Part shown: piece by piece, positions 5,971-11,487 of the stretch
Position numbering within the stretch: the stretch's first letter is position 1
How the letters are laid out: the number at the start of each line of letters is the position of its first letter
Notes under the pieces: generated by a model
Databases searched by the model: none
What the model was told of the DNA's origin: nothing
Seen by the model: the letters and a program-made list of their open reading frames with translations, nothing else
Made by a program: the position numbers and the translations under genes
NCBI GenBank assembly: GCA_958428675.1
Contig: CAUAGV010000040.1
Coordinates: 1-11,487 of the forward strand
Source: an uncultured Collinsella sp.
GTDB lineage: Bacteria; Actinomycetota; Coriobacteriia; Coriobacteriales; Coriobacteriaceae
Reading direction: 5' to 3'
Length of the DNA stretch: 11,487 nt

Positions 5971-6834
5971 CTATTCGACGATTGGTGCTCCGTGGCCCCA
6001 AGAACCTTCCATGCCGCACACGGTCGAGGCAAACCCGGCAGCAAAGTCGAGCGCACGCTCGATGGCCTCGGCGCCATCTTCACCACGCTTGGCGGAATCG
6101 AGATAGCACATCAAAAACGAGGTGAGGAACGAGTCGCCCGCCCCCATGGTGTCCTTCATGTCCGTTACCGGTTTAGCCAGCTGGCGGTAATAACGTTCGC
6201 CGTCGTAAGCAATGCAGCCCTCGGCGCCCGCCGTAGCCGACACAAAACGCGGACCCAAGCCCTTCACCCATGCCAGACGCTCGCGAATCTCGTCCTCACT
6301 CGCGGCATCCGCCGCACTAAAGAAAGCGAAATCGACGTAGGGCGCAATCTGCTCGTAGTACTCGTTGGTGGAGTCGTCCGAAAAGTCAAAAGAGACCGTG
6401 ACGCCCGCAGCCTTCAGCTTGGGCAGCTCGCGCTCGGTAAAGCAATAGTTGCCCGAATGAACCACATCGAACTGCTTCATGTACGAAAGGTCAAAGCGAT
6501 CGAGGACATAGCGCGCATCGCCACGGATACCGCCCTCGTTGGAGCCAAGGAAGACACGGTCACCGTCAACGACGGTCACGCGAGCCGCTCCGTTCTCGCC
6601 AATCATCTGCTCGCACTTGTCAAGCTCGATACCCTCATCCTCGAGGCTTGCAATGACATGCTCCGCAGCGGCGTCATTGCCAAAAATGCCCATGTATGCG
6701 GAGCGTGCGGCACCGCATTTCTTGGCATAAACGGCGAAGTTCACCGCATTGCCGCCAGGATACATGGTATGGATATGCTCGTAGCGATCGACGACGTTGT
6801 CGCCAAATCCGAGCGCGTTAACGTTAAATGCCAT
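5971..6834 (-). CDS. frlD: PfkB-family kinase, FrlD-like (fructosamine 6-kinase candidate; first of two)
   Basis: The 287-residue product resembles E. coli fructoselysine 6-kinase FrlD along its length. The N-terminus GDNVVDRY...PGGNAVNFAVY (11-36) corresponds closely to GDNCVDIY...SGGNAVNVAVY in FrlD, with the substrate-contacting diglycine at 27-28. The middle has DVVHSGNY (123-130) and SFDFSDD (148-154), also FrlD-like. The C-terminal signature is DTMGAGDSF (228-236) with catalytic D234. The expected reaction is ATP-dependent phosphorylation of a fructosamine at C6, making the substrate of the SIS deglycase encoded 14 nt upstream. The ATG at 6834 has AAGGG 9 nt before it. This is the better candidate of the two kinases for the classical FrlD role; the amine carried by the substrate is not known. 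Confidence 0.83.
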   Translation of the reverse strand: MAFNVNALGFGDNVVDRYEHIHTMYPGGNAVNFAVYAKKCGAARSAYMGIFGNDAAAEHVIASLEDEGIELDKCEQMIGENGAARVTVVDGDRVFLGSNEGGIRGDARYVLDRFDLSYMKQFDVVHSGNYCFTERELPKLKAAGVTVSFDFSDDSTNEYYEQIAPYVDFAFFSAADAASEDEIRERLAWVKGLGPRFVSATAGAEGCIAYDGERYYRQLAKPVTDMKDTMGAGDSFLTSFLMCYLDSAKRGEDGAEAIERALDFAAGFASTVCGMEGSWGHGAPIVE

Positions 6835-6848
6835 GGCCTTTGTCCCTT

Positions 6849-7817
6849 CTAGTACTCGACAACACCCATATAGCGACGGAAATCGGGATCGTGATCAAAC
6901 ACCTTGCCGCGTGCAGCACGCAGCTCGCAGTTCATGGCATAGAACAGCACCGGGTCCAGATAGGCACGGACGCTCGCCGGCACGGCTTCCATACCGTACT
7001 CCTTGGCATCGAGCACCATCAGCGTATCGGTATGCGTCTTAAGGAACGCCAGGGCGCGCTCGTCCATAGCACGGCACTCGCTGGAGCCCATCTGCAGGAA
7101 GTAAAAAACGCCATCCTGAGTAGCCTCGAAGGGGCCATGGAAGTACTCGGCAGAGTGGATGTAGCTGCAGTGCTGCCACTGCATCTCCATAAGAGAGCAG
7201 ATAGCGAAACCGTAGGTCTGGCTAAAGTTGGGACCGCTGCCCAGAATATAGAAGAACTCGTGCTCCTGGCAAAGCTTGGCAAAGCGATCGCCCAGCTCGG
7301 CATTTACCTTCTCGCGTGCCGGGGGAAGAATCTTATCCATCTCGGCGATACCGGCATACATATCGGCAAGATCGGCGTAGCCCTCCTGCTGATCGAGCAG
7401 CTCTGCCGCAAGCGACAGCGAAATACCAGCGGGGACCTCGGCCTGCGGCACACCCTCGCCCCACGGGTAGACCCACGTGGTCCACTTGCCGGAGTCGATC
7501 TTAGATCCAGCGTTGTCGGTCTGGGCGATCACCGTAGCGCCGGCAGCAAGGGCAATCTCGCAGCCCTCGACGACCTCGGGGGTGTTGCCACTGTGGCTAC
7601 AAGCGATGACCAGGGACTTCTCGCCCAGACGACGCGGACGCATAATGTCGAATTCACGCGCGGTATAGATATACGAAGTGAAGGTGGTTGCCTCGCGCTG
7701 CAGAAGCTCATGAGCCGGGATCAAATCGATCATGGAGCCACCGCAAGCAATCCAGTAGACGCTGTCGAACTTGCCCTTCTCGGCAATTGCCTCTTTGATC
7801 AGATCGTGTGCGTTCAT
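6849..7817 (-). CDS. frlB: SIS-domain fructosamine-6-phosphate deglycase (FrlB-like)
   Basis: Product of 322 residues from the ATG at 7817, near the size of E. coli FrlB. Two SIS (sugar isomerase) domains are visible. The first has WIACGGS (22-28) and the phosphate-binding SHSGNT (74-79). The second has ILGSGPNF (191-198) and MEMQWQHCSYIHSAEYFHGP (210-229). The E224 and H227 of AEYFHGP match the E and H of GEFRHGP in FrlB, the region used for catalysis in this family and in GlmS. The C-terminus DHDPDFRRYMGVVEY mirrors the FrlB ending (DHNPDERRYYGGLVEY). The expected reaction is cleavage of a fructosamine 6-phosphate into glucose 6-phosphate and the free amine or amino acid. A longer frame begins at a TTG at 7850 but lacks a ribosome binding site. 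The FrlB/FraB/GfrF-type family is firm; the exact amine is not. Confidence 0.87.
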   Translation of the reverse strand: MNAHDLIKEAIAEKGKFDSVYWIACGGSMIDLIPAHELLQREATTFTSYIYTAREFDIMRPRRLGEKSLVIACSHSGNTPEVVEGCEIALAAGATVIAQTDNAGSKIDSGKWTTWVYPWGEGVPQAEVPAGISLSLAAELLDQQEGYADLADMYAGIAEMDKILPPAREKVNAELGDRFAKLCQEHEFFYILGSGPNFSQTYGFAICSLMEMQWQHCSYIHSAEYFHGPFEATQDGVFYFLQMGSSECRAMDERALAFLKTHTDTLMVLDAKEYGMEAVPASVRAYLDPVLFYAMNCELRAARGKVFDHDPDFRRYMGVVEY

Positions 7818-7823
7818 ATCCAG

Positions 7824-7830
7824 TTCCTTT
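7824..7830 (-). promoter_or_regulatory. Ribosome binding site deciding the SIS deglycase start
   Basis: AAAGGAA on the minus strand with a 6-nt spacer to the ATG at 7817. The competing TTG at 7850 lies upstream of this site, and the extra residues (MIADQTRKELD) match nothing in the family. Confidence 0.7.
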
Positions 7831-7879
7831 CTTGTTTGGTCCGCAATCAATGAGATTGGCTGCGTGGCCGATAGTTGTT

Positions 7880-8731
7880 TTAGTCAATCAGATATTTCTC
7901 GAATGCGGCCATGTTCTTGGCATCTGCCGCCGCCGGGTCATCGTAGTAACGACCGTCCGTGATTTCCTGGCCCAGCATGCCGTCAAAACCATGGGCGTTG
8001 AGCGTGGCGACGAAGGCGTCCATATCGTGCTTGCCATCGCCCCACACCAGATGGCCATACGGGTCACCGTCGATAAAGTGCATCTCGTGAATTGCCCCAT
8101 CACCAAAGGCGGCAAACCAGTCCTCGAGCGTCTCGCCTGCAACGCCCATCGCGGTTGTATCAACCATGGGCTGTAAGTACGGGCTCGCGACCTCGTCAAT
8201 CATGCGCTTCGCATCGGAAACCGTCGTCACAAGGTTGCTCTCCTCGGGACGCAGGCTTTCCATCGTAAGCACCAGACCGTGCTCGCCGGCATACTCCGCC
8301 AGAATGGACAAGTGCTCGCGGCTGCGCTTCCAGGCTTCCTCGCGATCCTCGTCCCAGTCGCCCCAGCCCGAGTTGACGGACATACGGTCGCACTCAAGTA
8401 CCTCGGCAAGCTCAATGCCGTGCTTAAAGTACGCCAGGCTGCGCTGTTCATGCAGCGGCTTGCGTGCGCAGTATTGCCAAGGATAGACAACATTCTCGGG
8501 GCACAGAGTACGATACCTAAGCCCACGGTCTGCAGCCTTTTTCGCCAGGACCTCAGCCTCAAAGTAGCCCGTGTGGTCGAGCGTCACATGCGGCTCCGCA
8601 CACCACAGCTCAATGGACTCAAAGCCCAAACGCTGCTGCACATCAAGGAAGTAATCGAGCGACCACATGATGTAGTGGATATTCATGCCCGCAATCTGCT
8701 CGCGGCGCAGCGTCGGCTTGGATTCAGACAT
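7880..8731 (-). CDS. frlC: FrlC-like sugar (fructosamine) 3-epimerase, AP-endonuclease-2 TIM barrel
   Basis: The 283-residue product has the fold and length of sugar phosphate isomerase/epimerases and specific likeness to E. coli fructoselysine 3-epimerase FrlC. IELWCAEPHV (40-49) corresponds to IEIWGGRPHA, and LTMESLRPEESNLV (155-168) corresponds to LILEPLTPYESNVV. The four metal ligands expected for the family can be placed: E158, D191 in VDTTAM, H218 in HEMHFIDGD and E256 in GQEITDG. The reaction would be reversible C3 epimerisation, feeding psicosyl- or other epimeric forms into the fructosamine branch. The ATG at 8731 has a perfect AAGGAGG with a 6-nt spacer, lying inside the last codons of the upstream amidohydrolase gene, so the two are translationally adjacent. 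General ketose 3-epimerase activity is the alternative. Confidence 0.83.
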   Translation of the reverse strand: MSESKPTLRREQIAGMNIHYIMWSLDYFLDVQQRLGFESIELWCAEPHVTLDHTGYFEAEVLAKKAADRGLRYRTLCPENVVYPWQYCARKPLHEQRSLAYFKHGIELAEVLECDRMSVNSGWGDWDEDREEAWKRSREHLSILAEYAGEHGLVLTMESLRPEESNLVTTVSDAKRMIDEVASPYLQPMVDTTAMGVAGETLEDWFAAFGDGAIHEMHFIDGDPYGHLVWGDGKHDMDAFVATLNAHGFDGMLGQEITDGRYYDDPAAADAKNMAAFEKYLID

Positions 8732-8732
8732 C

Positions 8733-10316
8733 TTATGCCTCCTTATTTCGATCGAACACGATTTGTCCGTCCGACATCGTCATATCAACCGCAAGATCGC
8801 GTGCGTCGCGATAATCGAGGTCGAACACATCCCGATCGAGCACGCAGATATCAGCAAGCTTGCCAACCTCAAGCGTACCCAGCTCGTCTTCGCGCATCAG
8901 ATCGTACGCGCCCCCGGCAGTCCAAGCGCGCAAGAGCTCGACAAGCGTCAGCGCGTTGGCCTCATTCACGAGCAGTCCATCGTCGAAGTATCCGCCGCAC
9001 GCACTGTAGATTGACTCGCCCAAGCTCGGAATCAACAGTGGCAAATCCGTGCCACAGCACACTGTGCATCCGGAATCTTCCATGCCGCGGCGATTCCAGC
9101 TGTGCAAAAGTCGCGTCTCGCCAATTTGTCGACGCATCATCGACAGGCAATCCTCGCGCCGGTCCAGCGTCAGAATCTGCGGATAGACCTCGCAAATTCC
9201 ACCTAACTTGCCAAACTCGACAAGATCGGTCGGGTCAGAGTTCTCGAGATCGGTAATCGCATGGCGGCGAAGCATCCGTCCATGCTCGTCTCGAGGCAGC
9301 GAGGCATAGAGCGCCACGGTGCGACGAACGGCGCCATCGCCCTGGCAATGCAAGGAATATCGGAAGCCGTCAGCATCAATTGCACGCAGCTCGTTCTCAA
9401 TCAGATCCCACTCGGGCTCTTCGACAACCGTCTTGCCGGCAGCTCCCGCATCGGCCGTGTCCTCATAGGGGTCAATCATCTCGGCAAGCCCCGCCCATAC
9501 GCCGCGATCGGTCATACGGTTGAAGCCAGAAAAACGAACGAACGGTCCCCGGAAGCGCTCTCGCGCCTCGCGGGCATATGCCAGATTTGCACCGGCACCC
9601 ACCGGCTGCGACATCATAGAGACGCGAACCGTCAGCTCACCAGATTCCTCACGGCGAGCCATTTCGTCGGCAAAGCCGTAGTAGTCATCAAACGTCATCT
9701 CCTTGATGGCGGTAACGCCGCGCTCGTTAAGCATGCTCATGTAGTCCGAATACCCGGCACGCACCTCGGGCAGCGCGAGGAAATCGCTCATCATGCGCCA
9801 GATCTTCTCGGCATAGCACGCCTGGGGGGTAAAGCCGTATCGCGCACTGGCGGCAGCATTGAGAACGCAGGTCTCCGCACCCGGTGTAAAGCAGACGACA
9901 GGGATATCGCCAAAACAATCGTCAAACACAGCTGCCGTATTTGCGTTCTCGGCATCCGATGCCAACGTTTCGGGTAGGCTGTGGCCAAAAGCCGCCGCAC
10001 AATCCGGATGATCTTCTTTCCATGCACGCAAGAGCGACACGGCCTCTTTGGCATCGGCGATGCCGGACAGATCAGACCCCAACGTCCGCAGCGCCCAGCC
10101 TGTATAGAAGGTATGCACATCGATCAGGCCAGGCATGACGGTGCGGTCGCCCAGGTCAACTAGCTCGTCCGCCTGGGTCAAATACGAAGCTACCTCACAC
10201 TTGGTGCCAACAGCCTCAATTCGATTGCCACGGACCGCTACGAAACCTTCAAACGGCAGGTCCCCCGTACCGGTAAAGACGCTCTTAGACGTCAGGACCG
10301 TCAAACGATCGGACAT
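8733..10316 (-). CDS. YtcJ-type amidohydrolase (amidohydrolase-3 family) with unusual metal-site residues
   Basis: Product of 527 residues from the ATG at 10316 (AGGTGG 5 nt upstream); a GTG at 10325 abutting the carrier stop is possible but lacks a site. It has the YtcJ layout: an N-terminal beta-sandwich strand pair with VRGNRIEAVG (28-37), VMPGLIDVH at 60-68, GVTAIKEM (200-207), SLHCQGDGAV (321-330, matching HAIGDRAV) with H323, RRHAI with H352, CGTDLP with D424, and the C-terminal LGTLEVGKLADICVLDRDVF. Relatives hydrolyse N-acyl or N-formyl amides of amino compounds. Two positions are odd: the usual HxH is H68-T-F70, and the lysine that normally carries the bridging carboxyl group seems to be R261. 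It could free an acylated amino acid from a conjugate before or after uptake; this is inference from the neighbours. No signal peptide is seen. Confidence 0.82.
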   Translation of the reverse strand: MSDRLTVLTSKSVFTGTGDLPFEGFVAVRGNRIEAVGTKCEVASYLTQADELVDLGDRTVMPGLIDVHTFYTGWALRTLGSDLSGIADAKEAVSLLRAWKEDHPDCAAAFGHSLPETLASDAENANTAAVFDDCFGDIPVVCFTPGAETCVLNAAASARYGFTPQACYAEKIWRMMSDFLALPEVRAGYSDYMSMLNERGVTAIKEMTFDDYYGFADEMARREESGELTVRVSMMSQPVGAGANLAYAREARERFRGPFVRFSGFNRMTDRGVWAGLAEMIDPYEDTADAGAAGKTVVEEPEWDLIENELRAIDADGFRYSLHCQGDGAVRRTVALYASLPRDEHGRMLRRHAITDLENSDPTDLVEFGKLGGICEVYPQILTLDRREDCLSMMRRQIGETRLLHSWNRRGMEDSGCTVCCGTDLPLLIPSLGESIYSACGGYFDDGLLVNEANALTLVELLRAWTAGGAYDLMREDELGTLEVGKLADICVLDRDVFDLDYRDARDLAVDMTMSDGQIVFDRNKEA

Positions 10317-10321
10317 CACAA

Positions 10322-10327
10322 CCACCT
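10322..10327 (-). promoter_or_regulatory. Ribosome binding site deciding the YtcJ-type amidohydrolase start
   Basis: AGGTGG on the minus strand, overlapping the stop codon of the carrier gene (10326-10328) and 5 nt before the ATG at 10316. The GTG at 10325 overlaps this site and so is unlikely to be the start. Confidence 0.65.
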
Positions 10328-11487
10328 ACACCGGAAGCATGCCAGAGATTGCCGTTACGATCAGGCCAAAGACAACCATGAAAATGAAGAACTTCCAAAT
10401 GGTCTTCCACCATTGGCCAAACGAGATCTTTGCCACGGCAAGGCCGGCAACCGTCATGCCCGCCACGGGACTGATGGTGTTGATGGTCTGATTAGCAAAC
10501 TGGAGCGCGGTAACGGCGGCTTCGGGATTGAGGCCCATAAGCTCGGTCAGCGGGCCCATAACGGGCATGGTGAGCGCCGCCAGGCCAGAACTCGAGGGAA
10601 CCAGCAAAGAGAGCAGGCCAAGGACGATATACATAAACGTGGTATAGACGGCGGCGGGTGCACCGGCGAGCGCAGTAGCGAGCGCTTGAAGAATGGTGTC
10701 GATGATCATGCCGCCCTCGGCGATGACCAGAATACCGCGAGCGATACCGATAACGATGGCAGCGTACGCAAAGTCGGCGAGACCCTTAACGAACTCCTCA
10801 GCAATCGTCTGCTGGTCAAGACCGCCCAGGATACCGGCAAGCAAGCCCATGCCAAGGAACACGGCGGAAATCTCATTCATGTACCAACCCTGGGTAACAA
10901 GACCCCAGACGATAATGCCCATACCGCAGGCAAAATCGATAAGCACGAGCTTCTGACGGATAGTGAACTCTTCCTCGATGGAGGCATCGGTCACGGAAAA
11001 CTCAACGCGCTTGAGCTTATCGTCCTCGTACGTAATGGACGACTCGGGGTTTTTCTTGACGCGCATGGCGTAGCGCATGGCCCATGCGATACCGACGGCA
11101 GTGAAGATGACCCAAGAAATGGCGCGCAGCCACAGCTGAGGATTGCCCTCGATGCCGATAATGCCTTGTGCGATCAAGACGTTAAACGGATCGATGGTCG
11201 AGGCACAATATCCCAGGTTAGGACCAAGGAAACAGATGATAAACGCCGTCATCGAGTCATACCCGATACCCATCATGATGGGAATGAAGATGGCATAGAA
11301 CGGCAGGGCTTCCTCAGACATACCAAACGTAGTACCGCAAATGGACAGCAACGTCATCGTGATGGGAATGATAAGGATGTCCTTGTTCTTGAGCTTTTTA
11401 ATCACACGGCTCATGCCGGCATTCAAAGCGTTGGTCTTAGTGATGATTGCGAACGATCCACCAATCAATAAGACGAACGCAACGACG
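10326..11487 (-). CDS. YfcC-family (DcuC/ArcD superfamily) carrier, 5' end beyond the window
   Basis: At least 386 residues are visible, and the frame stays open to the window's right edge (the residues before the TTG at 11468 read VVAFVLL, a continuing membrane helix). Family members are near 470-510 residues, so about 100 N-terminal residues are missing. The protein is very hydrophobic with many membrane segments. A charged cytoplasmic loop (KKNPESSITYEDDKLKRVEF, then IEEEFTIRQK) in the middle separates the two halves. The C-terminal half has the family's LLVPSSSGLAALTMPVMGPL re-entrant motif and NQTINTISPVAGM before AKISFGQWWK. Relatives are secondary carriers for amino acids, peptides or C4-dicarboxylates. 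Its place as the first visible gene of the operon makes it the likely importer of the pathway substrate, which would enter unphosphorylated and so need the downstream kinases. Confidence 0.85.
   Translation of the reverse strand, partial: VVAFVLLIGGSFAIITKTNALNAGMSRVIKKLKNKDILIIPITMTLLSICGTTFGMSEEALPFYAIFIPIMMGIGYDSMTAFIICFLGPNLGYCASTIDPFNVLIAQGIIGIEGNPQLWLRAISWVIFTAVGIAWAMRYAMRVKKNPESSITYEDDKLKRVEFSVTDASIEEEFTIRQKLVLIDFACGMGIIVWGLVTQGWYMNEISAVFLGMGLLAGILGGLDQQTIAEEFVKGLADFAYAAIVIGIARGILVIAEGGMIIDTILQALATALAGAPAAVYTTFMYIVLGLLSLLVPSSSGLAALTMPVMGPLTELMGLNPEAAVTALQFANQTINTISPVAGMTVAGLAVAKISFGQWWKTIWKFFIFMVVFGLIVTAISGMLPV

Larger units (their letters stand above)
1363..11487 (-). other. Ten-gene minus-strand operon for an Amadori-type substrate (putative)
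   Basis: All ten genes share one strand. Gaps run from 1 nt to 62 nt, apart from the 121-nt hairpin-bearing spacer at 5850-5970, and one pair can overlap if YjbQ starts at 4164. Ribosome binding sites often lie in the tail of the preceding gene. No promoter is visible because the 5' end lies to the right of the window. Co-transcription is inferred from spacing only. Confidence 0.65.

Noticed and set aside
5848..7853. Two long plus-strand frames (5848-6852 and 6828-7853) opposite the first PfkB kinase and SIS genes
   Set aside because: Both are shadows of convincing minus-strand genes that carry catalytic motifs. The antisense products show no domain and no ribosome binding site of note.
7844..7858. 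Five-pair hairpin (CAATC/GATTG) upstream of the SIS gene
   Set aside because: It is too short to be distinguished from chance and does not cover the ribosome binding site.
8279..9256. Plus-strand frame (325 codons) across the FrlC-like and YtcJ-type genes
   Set aside because: It spans the boundary of two real minus-strand genes and becomes arginine- and serine-rich low-complexity sequence in its second half, typical of a shadow frame.
10413..11471. Long plus-strand frame (352 codons) opposite the carrier gene
   Set aside because: It is antisense to a clearly recognised membrane protein. Its product is rich in H, D, G, R and N without any motif, as expected from the complementary strand of codon-biased sequence.

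Overview
The window looks like a chromosomal stretch of a gut actinobacterium of the Coriobacteriia, most likely Collinsella or a close relative. This is inferred from the moderately high GC, the clean AAGGAG-type ribosome binding sites, and the gene repertoire: sugar and amino-acid scavenging with no respiratory genes. I cannot confirm the species from sequence alone.

Layout. (1) At the left edge, on the + strand, lie the 3' end of a ThiF-family tRNA t6A dehydratase gene (tcdA-like) and a tatD-family nuclease gene 14 nt behind it. (2) Positions 1034-1362 carry no gene. They hold a 234-bp inverted-repeat element (1037-1270, arms about 33 bp) that contains a second, smaller hairpin (1101-1144); this hairpin may be the terminator of the long minus-strand operon. 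(3) From 11487 down to 1363 there are ten minus-strand genes packed head to tail. In transcription order they are: YfcC-family carrier (its 5' end lies outside the window), YtcJ-type amidohydrolase, FrlC-like epimerase, FrlB-like SIS deglycase, FrlD-like PfkB kinase, a 121-nt spacer with a strong hairpin, a second FrlD-like PfkB kinase, an amidohydrolase-2 protein, a YjbQ protein, a BtpA/SgcQ protein and an FGGY carbohydrate kinase. No regulator, RNA gene, CRISPR array or transposase is visible.

How the genes may work together. The frlB/frlC/frlD trio is the signature of Amadori-product (fructosamine, such as fructoselysine) catabolism. In this scheme the substrate is imported unmodified, epimerised at C3 if needed, phosphorylated at C6 by a PfkB kinase, and cleaved by the SIS deglycase into glucose 6-phosphate and a free amino compound. 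The locus departs from the classical frl operon in four ways: a YfcC-type carrier, two diverged PfkB kinases, two amidohydrolase-fold proteins with altered metal sites, and a downstream block of FGGY kinase, BtpA and YjbQ. The most economical reading is an enlarged, possibly undescribed pathway for fructosamine-like or related glycosyl-amine compounds. The intercistronic hairpin at 5867-5900 splits it into a five-gene upstream module and a five-gene downstream module. The substrate cannot be deduced from the sequence.

For six of the genes an internal ATG or the second possible start is preferred over the longest ORF, because a ribosome binding site sits at the right distance. The coordinates given reflect those choices.
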